64,000 bases of DNA from Isoetes taiwanensis (Eukaryota > Streptophyta > Lycopodiopsida > Isoetales > Isoetaceae), in NCBI GenBank assembly GCA_021234155.1, contig JAJEKV010000163.1, forward strand, positions 336,777 through 400,776, written 5' to 3'. Made by a program: the position numbers and the translations under genes. How positions within the stretch are numbered: position 1 is the stretch's first letter; each line of letters begins with the position of its first letter. A model generated the notes under the pieces. The model worked only from the letters and a program-made list of their open reading frames with translations, was not told where the DNA came from and did no database searches. Positions 34,438 through 46,025 of this stretch are shown piece after piece.

Positions 34438-37400
34438 CTACCGCTCCTTCAGATTGTGTCCTACTGGGCCATTTCTTCTCGCTTATTTCTTTTTAGAATT
34501 AAGAAATTCAAATAAATGCCTTACCGCTTGTCTTCTTTGACTAATGGACGAATGCATGTATATTTCCATCCGCTTCGTTTCCACTGCCTCTTCACTTCAA
34601 GTAGGAGGGTCACGCTAACCGTCCGAAACCCTCTAAAATCAAAACCCTTAGTCATTTTTATCAAATGATCTTAGAAAAATACATGCCATTTCATTCATGA
34701 ACGATTTCAACCATTAATATGAAAATACTATGGCAACTATTAGCTTGTAGCCAAAGCCTTGGTTCTTCGCTCATGCAAACGCAGTATATAATAACCACAT
34801 GCAATACAACCCTCTGCAAAGAACTTCTTTTTGTTCAAGCATGTGACAAGCGCCTTGCATGCACCTAAAGTTGCATGCATTTGCAATGCAATGTTTCCTA
34901 ACGTGAAATACAAGGCCATGTTTTAAAATCCATTATTTGGTAAGACAAACCTTGTAGTCATGCCCAAGTCCACAAACTTTTAGGCAAGGAGACCTGCATC
35001 ACGCCAACCCGTAACATTTGCTCCTACAATGTGTGCCAACTAAACAATAGGCATACCAAAATTTGATCTTTTTCTTTTCTATTTCTTCAAATTTTCATAT
35101 TTTCATATTTCCAAGGACCATATCCATGGTCGTCAATAATTGCATGCAGCCTTCCTAAGTATTATCTAGGTTAGCTTATCCATGGTTCTTTTGAGAAACA
35201 ACAACCCCTAGATGATTCTTTTCTTTAATAAAAAAAAAAAAAAAAAATCATAGGAATAAAGCAAACGCGATGTGAGTGTAAACATCCGTGTGGATTTTGT
35301 CACAAAGAAGATTGGTAAGTACAAAAATAAAATACTACAAAAATTTCAGTAAAAACTGAAGCGATATGTATATGCCTTTTATAGTTGCATGGCCCAATGG
35401 AAAGCATGATTAATTGAAGTGGGCAAGGACTCCATGACGCACCCACAATACGAGGTTAGAAATAAAAACAGCACATCTACCTCTAAAAGCGTGAAAAATT
35501 AGGTGCAAACGCAAACAATTTAAATGCCTTTATCATGTAGCATCGTTGGGGCTCGGTATCGTTGGGCTTTAAAGTAGATGCCAACATTTTAACACATCAA
35601 TTGAAGACTAATGTGCAAGAAATTTGTCGGCCTATTTTGTTGGCTCTTTAGTCATGCCTTCAATTTGTTAGATAGTAATTTTTAGTTCTATTATCAGTAT
35701 TTTCTTCTTTCAATAGATGTTTTTCTTGATTTGTATTTGTTGCAATGCTCTCTAATGTTTTATATTTTCAAGTAGAGACACAATAAGAGTATTGACTTTA
35801 ACGTTTAGGGTGGGACAGTATACATTTCAACAATAATACAACCTACTTTCTTTCCTTTCAGCTTCATATCTTTATTTTCACTTAAAGCAAGCCTCAGATG
35901 GTCGGTTTTAAGACAGATTCCTTATGAGTCTCTTCACCTTGGGCGAGAATCCTGGGGAACCTTCATTCAAATGCCAAAGTATTGTGAAAATTCATGCTTG
36001 CCCAAACTCAAGCACTCGTGACACACAAAAAAGGTGAACCAAAAAAGCCACTAGAGCTTCATCCAAAAGTATCAACCTACCTCCAACCTTCAAAGCACAG
36101 GGCCTCCATTTCCGTAGGGCACGAGGGCCTCAACTGTGCATATGCCGCCTCCAACCAGCGCGAGGGCTTCAACTAGGCATAATGGCCCCACCGTATACTA
36201 GGCCTCCAAAGAGGCTGATAGTTACTAAATAAGGTCCACATTTAGGAGAAGGTGTGGGTGGGGCCCAATACTCAGGGAAGAAGAAGGAGATGCACCCATA
36301 GAGCCGAGTAAGTATGAGTAGGTGAGAAGGAATCAATAGGAAGCTAGAAGGGTAAGGACAAAATAACTAAAAGCATTCAACACTGTAGTTCTAGAACTTT
36401 GCTATTTTCCATTTAAAACGCATGGAAAACACCATTCTAGAACTACTAAGTGGATAGACATGACAAGAATGTCAAAACAGTATAAGAGTGAAAAGTAACG
36501 TAATCCCTTCTCTCGTGAGAGAGGAAATTAGGTAATACATGGAAACCAGCTGGAAAAAGTCAAGGACTAGAAATTCATAGTCTACCTTAGAAGGCCATAC
36601 ATGCTTTTTACCTCAAATCCGAGAGGGAGAAAAACCTTCTAAAATATGAATATGTAGTTAAGTAAAATAGATAAATGAAAGGAAGTATTAGGGAAACTGT
36701 GAATGTATCTCAATATAACAATATAAATAAAGTTTGTTTTAAGGGCTTTGTACTCACCAAATACCCACCTTTTGAATAGGAAACATAAGCTCTACTTTGT
36801 GTGGGCCCATGTTATATACGCAAGATTAGTTTGTGAAATGTAGTATGTGTATATATTATGTATGAGGGTTGTTATAGAGCGCAAAATTTCCCTCCTGGAA
36901 ATTAAAATGGGAAACCGAAAAGCAAAAATGTAAGTATTAACTGAAAGGTTAGAACTAAAAAGAAAATGAATATTTATGCCAACTATATACCAACTAACTC
37001 TTACAAAACCATAAGTTAGCAACTTAACAATATTCAAGAAAAGCTCAAGTATGTGGTGCCTGTAAGCAAGGCCATTAACCAATATCCAAGATAGTCAAGT
37101 CATTTGAAAAACCTTGTCAAACATCAAATAATATTCAGACGCCGCGTATTACCTCGCATCAAATATAACCACTCCATCTCATAGCAAGACCTTAAAAAAT
37201 ATTTATAAGGCCCTTGGTTGTATAAAAATCAACTTACATTACAAATTTAGCTTTACGCTTATCAAACCTCAAGGATCAATGGGTCAAAAGAAACTGCATT
37301 TGATTGCTAAACAAGAAATGAATACAAGTAGAAAATAAATAAAGAATAAAATATAACTACGAGACACACTTAATTTATACTCGCGGTATGCTCTCTTGGG

Positions 37401-37832
37401 TTTATCAAATTGCTAAGACCGGTGATTAAAAAGCAAATAAAAAGTCAGCATTTAAAGAAAATGTGGATGAACATACAGGAGTCCCTCTGCACTATCATTT
37501 TAAAGCGAGACCTTAAGAAAGAGTAAAGGCCTTAAGAATAGACAAATTCATGCAAAATCAGCTCAAATGTCAAGTCCAAACAAAAGTTAATTCTGAAAAT
37601 GCAAGTGACAAACCTAAATTCCAAATGTTAAGTCCAAATGTTAATTTAAAATGGGTGAAACTACTGCTTGAAGAAGTTTAAACTCGGGCAAAAGACATGC
37701 TTAAGACAACATTCATTCACAAAATACCCTTCTAATAGATTAAAGACTCGTGAATAACATTGAAATCTAGTAACAGACTCAGAATAAACATCAACATCCC
37801 ATTGATAATGCCGGAATCCCCGCCCTACTACA
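34438..37832 (+). repeat. Permuted duplicated block, copy 2 (order A-B)
   Basis: A at about 34438-35222 and B at about 35223-37832, joined at an A-rich run (about 35230-35247). Copy 1's B segment also starts at an A-rich run (28637-28648). Confidence 0.88.
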
Positions 37833-39454
37833 TATCCTCAAGGCTATATAATATTGTTCCATATAGTAAGATACATAGTAATTCAAATAAGCTTCTCATT
37901 CAAATTTCAGACTCCCAGTTGTTGTCGCATGCAAACAAATACTGATTGCTGTACCCACACCGCTAGCTGTGCCGCGAAATCAAAATATGTAGACCTACCG
38001 CAACTTAGACATCGCATAATCGGGTTATTCACTTTTGCAACTTCTAGAACATCTCAATGCATTAAATGTAATCTAGCTCTTTAAAATAGAATTATGCAGA
38101 AAGATCAATATATATAACCTAGAAGCAGGAATGTAATGTTGTAAATGGAAGCAGTTTGGTCTTGCACAAGGTACCCTATTATGCTCTCAAAGATATGCAA
38201 ATACATGCCGATCAAACAAAAGATGGAGTTTAGTTGGTACATACAAAGCTTAGCCTAAGAGAGTGCGTTTGAGATATGCAGGGACTGTATAGAAATAGTC
38301 GCTTTAAATTCTGGTGAGGTTGGTGAAGTTGATCCCTAAAACATAGCACTTACCTCGTAGACAGTTTTGCGTGAAGGCCATAACCAAATTCAAACGCATT
38401 TCGTGGATTTCAAAAATACAAGGCATGAGTTTGGAGCCAATCTAGATGTATGTACTTCTCGCGACCATTCCGCTGTGGTTCCATTCTGGATGGACAAATT
38501 AACGCTAGTAGACAAGCATCCGCCATCAAGTCAGATCGCTGGCTTGTCCGACAAATTCTCTTTTATTCATTATGTGATGAGATGTGCAACCATTGCTATT
38601 GCCTTTGTCACTTTCCTCAAGACAAGAAGGAGTTATTACTGGCTGTTTCTGGAATGAGCTTTTCGATGTTGATACCCACGCTTAGCCCTTTTCTGCGATC
38701 CGTCTCAAAGACATACTCAGCTTGGATGTTGGTGCTCTGCCCTATTACCTCGCTTCTATGGTTTCAGATTGCCCTAATGGCCTTTTTGAAGAGACCGTTG
38801 GATTTGGAAAGTTGTGCAAAAGTGGGATGTGTGGGATTGGTGACCATTTGATTAGTCGTGATTTTGTGTCACGCGGCCGTGGGTTAGTTTTTTGAGGAGT
38901 AGCTACCCGGTTACATTCCACTCTAAGGTCTCTATCCAAACATCGCTTTCTCCGGGTGAAGATGCAAGTGCCTTTGGTATACCCATTTATTAAGAAGAGA
39001 AGGAGCTACTTTGATGCACCTATCAGCCTCTCCCGCCTCCTACTCAGCTCCCTGACTCGCTGGCCTCTGCTTAGATGCCCAGATGTGGCTTTCTCAGCTT
39101 GTGCTTTCCTCTCTTCCTTATCTCTTAGTTAGTTTGCTGGTTTTAAATTTGAAACTATCTACGGACACATAAGAAGATTAAGTAATTCCCCAAAACCATT
39201 GCCATAGTTGTTAGTTTAGACAGCTTACATTTTTCCCCATCCTTTTTATATACCCATTTTTTCGCTTCCTTCTGTCACCATCTCAGATCTCTCTTTGCTT
39301 TTGCCGTATGACCATCTTTCCCACCCACCCACCCACCCACCTCGGCCAGCTTGTCTTCTATGTGCCGATTTCTAGTCCTTGTATCGCATTCTTGATAAGA
39401 CCTCTTGCTTCCTCATATCCATTACTTTGATTGGATTTCTATTATGCGTGATTC
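37833..39454. other. Unassigned sequence with one stop-free stretch
   Basis: At about 38726-38895 a plus frame reads DVGALPYYLASMVSDCPNGL, then FGKLCKSGMCGIGDHLISRD. It looks protein-like but I do not recognise it. Overlapping frames at 38367-38851 have no known motif. A (CACC)n run lies near 39325-39345. Confidence 0.35.
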
Positions 39455-39690
39455 TTAGTGGAGCTTAGGGGCAAAGATTAGCTTTGTGGCTACTGAGTGG
39501 CTCTTATTGTATTTTTTAGTGAAGCTTAGGAGCTCTGGGCAAAAGATTAGCTTTAGAAGCAATGTGTAGCTCTCGTGGCATTATGACTTTAAGAAAGCAT
39601 TATACCCATTGTGCTGTAGTGGAGACAGGGTTTCGAAAGCAAAGATTAGCATTGTGGCTACGTGTGTGTGGCTATTTTGTTGCGTGCTGT
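39455..39690 (+). repeat. Three degenerate ~80-bp tandem units
   Basis: Units share GTGGAGCTTAGGGGCAAAG-like starts followed by ATTAGCTTTGTGGCTAC and GTGGCT. Copies begin near 39459, 39521 and 39619. Confidence 0.7.
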
Positions 39691-42600
39691 GGTGATTGCA
39701 GAAATCCGGCATGTGCGCGCCTGGTTGTGATACTGGAGGTCTCCTTCAGCGCTCAGTACACCCCTCAGTTTTCTCAGCATGATAACCTCCGCCTTGAGTT
39801 AGTAGATGGTTGGAGATATTGTGAGCTCTATGCTTGGCATGTCATCATGTGTTTGTAGCTCTCTATATTAATGTGCAAAAGGATAGGTTTGGGAGCTTCG
39901 CCATTTCTTCTGATTTGTGATTGCGCCCTTTTATCAAGCTTCTATTGTAGGAGAGAATAATCGAAAGCATCACTGCGCACGCCTAGGAGTTTTAGAGAAT
40001 CCGCTTTTCGCCTTTATTTCGCTTCATCTTATACTCAATTGTGTTTATAGCCTATCATTGAAACTTATTTTTTTAGGTTGGTCCTGTGAGGCAACCTCTT
40101 GGTTGAAGCTGTGTGAAGTGACAGCTTTGAAGGCTTGATTTACCTTGAAAGGGCAATATTCTTAATATTCGCGTGTTTTATTTTACCAGATTTTAGGGTT
40201 TTGTGGCTGCTGCAAAGGATGCCACGCATAAACGCATTCAGGGATGTGCCCGACAGAGGGATTGTTCGGCTCAGTATTAAGTACGTGAATGCTTTTCTTC
40301 TCGCTCCCAAGCATCCATAGCGTCGAAGCAAAATTCGTGCAGTGTACATTTTAAAATCATAGCATGTTCATTCAACTCTTGCTATGCTCTATCATAGCTA
40401 GCTCAGAAAGGCTCTAAATGAAGATGTGCTAAAAGTTGCTTACAAGCGTAAATGTGTCCTGCGGAGTAGGCATGCTAATCAATGTGATGCTAAAATAGGT
40501 CAGAAGTCAAGGTGGTCACAATTCCTAGTGCGACCATCCACTTTCTCACGACAGTAACATGTCCCGATCCACTTTTCACACCATTCCAAAAGGTCCCACT
40601 CCTGATATTACCTTCATTTGCTCCAGAGAATGAGAGTAATCTTTTACTAAGAGAAGAATTGCTCTGCCTAATTGTTTTCTCTGGAAGCTTTAAACATTAT
40701 TCTAGTTCTTATTCCGCCTTTTCATTTTAACGGTGAAAAGCCACATTGCCCTCGTGGCTTGCCTGTATGCGGGATGAGTGTGGAAATGTCAGCCATAACT
40801 ACCGCTTGTTCCAAACCTCAACTCTCACACTCCTACCATTGGCTTGTTTCTGCATTGGATAAGTTAGCCTTCCTTCACCAAGTAGATCACAATTTAAAAT
40901 GCCCAGTGGATTTGGAAAAGGTACTTATCTTCAACTTGCTCTAGTCTTCCCCAAGAGAGAACCGAGTCCCGATGTCAGATTTTCTCGCGTTCACTTCAGA
41001 AATAGTAATATTCTCGGATCGAGGGATTTTCCTTTCATAAGGGAAGTCATCGATCATGATCCAGGTTTAAAGGTTCCTCTTCAACACAACTTCAAGATAA
41101 GCTGCGATGAGGGCCATATGCTCCATCGGATTTGACATAGAGTGAAATCGCAGTGAAGAGGAAATTGTTAAAACAAACTCAACTCATCTTGTAGGTTCCA
41201 TGGGACAAGAATTTATCAAAACTAAGATTCCTTTGATCTAAGAATACAAATGTCATTATCTCACAGTTACAACATTGTTTTCATCCTATCATAGAATCAA
41301 AACACATGGAGCTAAGAAGTAGATTTTTGTCTAGTCTAATCCTAGAAAAGGAAAAACAATGCATGCACATATGCAATTACAACTATATCTTTGTTTCTTG
41401 CTGTTGTCAAGCACTACAAACTGCTAGTTTTTCCTCCTCTTTAGCGATGTGCAAAAGTAAAACAAGAAGACACACACAAAGCGTGAAAATGGGAGAGACA
41501 ATGAAGAGAATAGCGGTTAAAAATTATCAACATATGCAGCATCCAATTTCACTGCCAGGTTCGCAGCCACTTTTGGAACATGCCTTTAATCGATCATTCT
41601 TACCGTAAAATGAATGATTGCTCTTTACTCCTTGTTTTGATATTACGACGTAAGTTTCCTTTTAAAGCTTTGATTCATCCATTAGAAATACTCAATACTA
41701 TTTTGCATTTTTCTTTACCATTTTTGTTACACGCCGGACCCCGGCCCTTTTACTTTTCACAAAGTGGTGTTGTTTCTTTCCAAATGGCTTTTCTTCCCTT
41801 AACTTTTAGATCAATCTTGTGTTCCAAGTATAGTCACCAGAGGATCGTAAAAGAGTCATCTCCGCCGCATTTTGATAATACAACAAGCGCCCTTTTGAGA
41901 TCCAGTTGTGCTATAAAACCCATTGTAGAAGCTCTCCAACAGCGATACTCCTCTCTTTTTTCCTCATCTTTCACGTCATTTGGAGTGGTACAAAACCAGT
42001 TCTTCTTTCTTCCATTAAATGCATTAAATTATATTAGTAATGACATAATTCGATTGGCAATACGGCTAAATAATACACGGTAAAAGTTCAAAACTAATTG
42101 CTTAATACGCAGCATGCATATGTTTCTTTATTCTCGTTGTTTGGGCTTATTTTTCCGGCTTGGGGCCTTTAGTATTGTCATAATCAAGAAGGTGTCTATC
42201 TATTTTCCAAGCGGGAACATTTGAAAGCCGTGTAGCTCAAACAAAGTGCTTTCATACTCTGCCAATAACCTAACTCATATTCAGACAAGACCTGTGCACC
42301 GAAAGCACAAGTAGTTTGAGAGTCCAAATTCTTCTAAGCACAATAGTGTCAATAGCTCGTAGCCCAGCGGTCGCTTTTGGGGCTTTGGTGGCAGGTTAAG
42401 CACATTTTGGGGAACCTTTGTTCATGGGATGGTTTACCATTCTTCAAAGATTCAAAATGTATCTAGTGCAAAACTTCCATCCGTAATTGGGTTCTTCTCC
42501 CGTTCATCCTAATACGGCGACTAAAGGTATGTAAAGAGGAGCTTAAATCATGGCTTACTCGACAACCCACACCTAATGCTTCTTTTAATAAAAGGGTTAT

Positions 42601-43214
42601 AGAAAGAACTGTGGAAGGTACACGAAAGATTTTGCCTCAAGAAGGAAGATTGCTTAGGCAACTGCCTCGAATTCATAACTTCCACCTAATTCCTCTCTGG
42701 ATGCACCATATGCTAATCAACCCTCCTCCGACAGACCGGCACTTTCATCAGGTTTCAACCGTAAGCAACAATCAGCATTAAATTTTGAGACTTTGCTATT
42801 GAGAGTGCAAAAATTTCAAATTGATTGGCTTTCCTTTCGTGCTAAATTATCCTTTCTTGTCCCTTCCCAAAAATTCAAAATGATTGAATGGTCATGTATC
42901 AGACTATAGCCATTTAATACTCTCTATGCCGCCTCCTTTGGCCGGGCTAAAGTCCAGCATAAGACTCATACCTATGGAATTAGAAGTTCCGGGATTACAT
43001 GCATCAATGGCTCCTCCAAAGTTACAAACCTAATACGCGCGAAGCATCTCTGTTTTTCTTCCTAAATCTCTCTTGTCTATTTTTTTTCCTCCACTCTATT
43101 ACCTGAATCTAAAGCATCTAGGAAATCAAATCTTTTCAAAAAGAGTAAGAGCTGATAATACAATTATTTGATGTGCTTATGGGAGGGTGAAAGCTCAGTG
43201 AGACTGATCCCACC
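39691..43214. other. Unassigned sequence
   Basis: No supported gene. Open frames at 40899-41135 and 41580-42083 have no recognised motif. Confidence 0.5.
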
Positions 43215-43430
43215 TGGCTTCATTTTTCAAAAAGTACCACTGGCCCTTGGATTTAGTGTGCGGGCATGAATGGGGCATGCACCCATCCTCCAGAACGTGC
43301 TTGATCAAGTATGCGAGAAATCTTGGCCCTGATCCGTGTAGGGAGGTTGTAAAAAAGAAGGAATTTGGTATCAGCCAATCTTAGCCTCGTTAGATTTCAA
43401 AATGTAAGAAGAAATCCCGCCATTAAACAT
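43215..43430 (-). repeat. Inverted copy of the left 27.55-28.05 kb block
   Basis: Read on the minus strand: AATGGCGGGATTTCTTCTTAC, GGCTAAGATTGGCTGATACC, then GGATGGGTGCATGCCCC. This parallels the 27560-27745 block (AATGGCTAGGATTTATGCTC, GCTAAGACCGCTACACC, GTGTATGCCCCTCATGCATG). Confidence 0.6.
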
Positions 43431-43539
43431 TTCCATATATTGCAATTTTAATTCTGAAGTTAGCCAAAGTGAGGTGGCACCCTTACTTAATAAAAAGATA
43501 GTGAGGTGATGAGTGCACTTGTAGCTTTCGTGAATCTAA

Positions 43540-43925
43540 GGGAATCTTCTTCATAAAAATATTTGAGAATCTAGGAGAACGCTAGGAATCTTTGGAGAAT
43601 CTAGGAATCTTTGTAGGAATCCAGAGAATGTAATGAATCTACGTGAGAACTTATGACTCTAGGAGGAATCTTTGGGATAACCTTCAAAATCTAAGTAGAA
43701 CTGGGAATCTTCTATAGAATCTTGAGAATACATGGAAATCTCATGGAATCTAAGAATCTAAGGAACTTGAGAGAATCTTGGAGAATCTAAAGGAATCTAT
43801 GTAGAATCTAATGCAATCTAAGAGAATCTTGGGGAACTCTATGGGAATCCTCTAAGAAAGAATCTCTCTGGAAACCTTCATAAATCTTGACAATTTAGGG
43901 AATCTTGATGAATCTTAGAGGTGGG
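43540..43925 (-). repeat. Degenerate AGATTCT array, right (inverted)
   Basis: The same word family as 26755-27330, here as its complement (AGAATCTAGGAATCTT and similar). Together with the neighbouring block it forms long inverted arms around about 16 kb. Confidence 0.88.
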
Positions 43926-44387
43926 TGGGTGTCCTCGCTTTTTCTGGGCCGCTTGGTAGACATGAAAATCAGCAAAATGTAAATTTGGGATCGTGAATTG
44001 AAAATCCGGGTTTAGGGAAATGGTTTAGGTTAAGGCTCCACTTATACGCCTTTTTCATCAGCTCTAAAGGGATGTGTAATAATATTTTTTTGTAGGGCCG
44101 GGATGCCGCCTTCCCTTCCTTCATTTCCTCGCTATGCTTAAAATGCAGAGCATTCATCTTTGCTTTTAGAGCTTGCCCACACAGCGTGCTTGGGTAGAGT
44201 TTCGTAAAAATTTTGTACTCTCCTCCGCTCACCAAGAAGGCATTGAACCAAATAGCATGCCGGAGCTTCGCATTCAACATCTGTGCAGATTATTCGCTTC
44301 ATTCGTGGCTGATTCTTGGCGGTAACTTTTGCCATTCATTTCCAGACAGGCTTCTATCCGCAGTAATCGGAAATATAGAGAGTCGCC

Positions 44388-44815
44388 AAATAGTAGGAGG
44401 CATAAGGCACCGCTTTGCTTGAAACCAGCAAGTTTGGCCTCCATCACTGTGGCACGCTTGAGCAGGCAGCTTATTGGAAACTCCATCAACTGGCCATTGT
44501 GGTTGCATCGGCCTCCCGCCGTGCTCTTGGTACAACCACTATTGCCTTGATTTTTCAACTTAGAGTAAAGTTTTCGCTATTTCAAAGTGCAACAAATCTT
44601 GCTCAAATAGTAGGAGGCATAAGGCACTCTCAGTTTGAAAACTAAAGCTAGAAGTTTGGCCTCCATCACCTCAAAGTAAGTAATCGCTTTCGGAGCAAAG
44701 AGCGCTATTGGAACCCATCAATCGGTCATTGTGGTTGCATCACCGGCTTCGTGCCTTTTGATACAACTACTATTGCCTCAATTTTCAATCCTTTAGAGCT
44801 ACAAAGCTCTCAAGT
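44388..44815 (+). repeat. 217-bp tandem duplication
   Basis: Two adjacent copies, starting AAATAGTAGGAGGCATAAGG at 44388 and 44605. Both contain GTTTGGCCTCCATCAC, CATTGTGGTTGCATC and TACAACxACTATTGCCT. They have diverged by substitutions and short indels. Confidence 0.92.
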
Positions 44816-45589
44816 TAGTTTCCGCACAAATCTGATGGATATATACATGTCTCAAAAAACGCAAGGATGTATATGAATTTTTACAAAATGCCCAAATTGC
44901 TACATCTATTTAGATTGTCGTACCGCTTAATCCCTATTTAAGGTGTACGGGCTATTTCGGTGATATTGGCTCTTTGGTGACTGGGTAAGCAAGCTTTTTC
45001 TTACCTTCCCCGCTTTTTATCATAGAGAAAAACAAGTGTTTAGCCACCCGCTAACTTCCTTAAGCGCGAGTATATAGTGTTCCAAAATCTTGATAGAAGA
45101 TATAAGTCTCAGCAATGTATGGAAATGGATGGATCAGATATGAAATGCCAAGGTATATTGCATAATTAATCCAATTTCAACTACTATAATATTTTTCACT
45201 TCCAATCAACTATACCGGTTGTGCTTCCAGGACCCACTCCTCCTGCTGAGCAAGGTCCGAGTGCCCCAAAGCTAAAGCATTTTCAGATGTTACTATTGAT
45301 GGGCAACCTTCGTTTGCAAAAGTACGTGAGCATTTATTTAAAATTCTGTGAGCTCCAACATCTATGGGAAAGACATATACCTATGTGCATATACATTGTG
45401 AGACCTAATCTTCGCTATGCTAAAGATCTATATATTATATATAATGAGAAATTGTTTTTTCTTCTTCATATGCAAGAGGATCAAAAAGTTTTGATTAATT
45501 CTGGAAGTTTGTTTGTATCAGTATATATTTGGACCCGCTTGCTAAGTTAAATTACCATTTTAACAGAATCTCTTACATTCAAGTATCTA
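44816..45589. other. Unassigned AT-rich sequence
   Basis: A 109-codon frame at 45221-45550 has no recognised motif. Nothing else seen. Confidence 0.5.
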
Positions 45590-46025
45590 CTAGTTAAGTT
45601 AGTAGATAGTTAAGAAATTTAGTTAAGAATCTAGTTAATATTTTTAACTTCAAAAAACATTAACTAAACTTGTCTCTAAGCATCTTGTTCAATTAAGCAG
45701 CAAAATTCAACTAAAAGTTAACTAAATTAGAAATTAGCACTAAAAGTTAAATCACCCCATAGAGGTCACTTTAAGCTTTAGTTAATTGTGCTTATAATTT
45801 TTATGTCTTTTGGCTAACTTAACTTAGACATGTCTCGAAAAAGCATTTAGTTAATTAGTTAAGTTATTTTTAACCAAAAGTTTTAACTAAATGAGTGCCA
45901 AAATGATATTCCATTGGCTAGCCTAACCTATTTTAACTTTTCAGCTTTGTGTAAAGCAATCATCCAGTTTAGTGTTAACTTAACTTGAGCGCAAAAGTTA
46001 ACTTAACTAAACTTAAATCCATGGG
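45590..46025 (+). repeat. TTAACT-rich dispersed repeat, copy 2
   Basis: Dense AGTTAA/TTAACT words. The part at about 45740-45990 corresponds to the repeat in the OTU intron (13900-14165), sharing TTTTTATGxCxTTxGGCTAAC and AGACATGT. Confidence 0.65.

Noticed and set aside
31192-35222. Segments A as LTRs of a 4-kb element
   Set aside because: They lack TG...CA ends, primer-binding site, purine tract, target duplication and any coding sequence between them. Segment B is also duplicated outside them.
41580-42083. 167-codon plus-strand frame
   Set aside because: Phe/Leu/Ser-rich composition typical of chance frames in T-rich DNA, with no family resemblance.
26755-43925. A definite large DNA transposon
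   Set aside because: The inverted arms are diverged, no transposase was found inside and no target duplication was found outside, so it is reported only as a finding.
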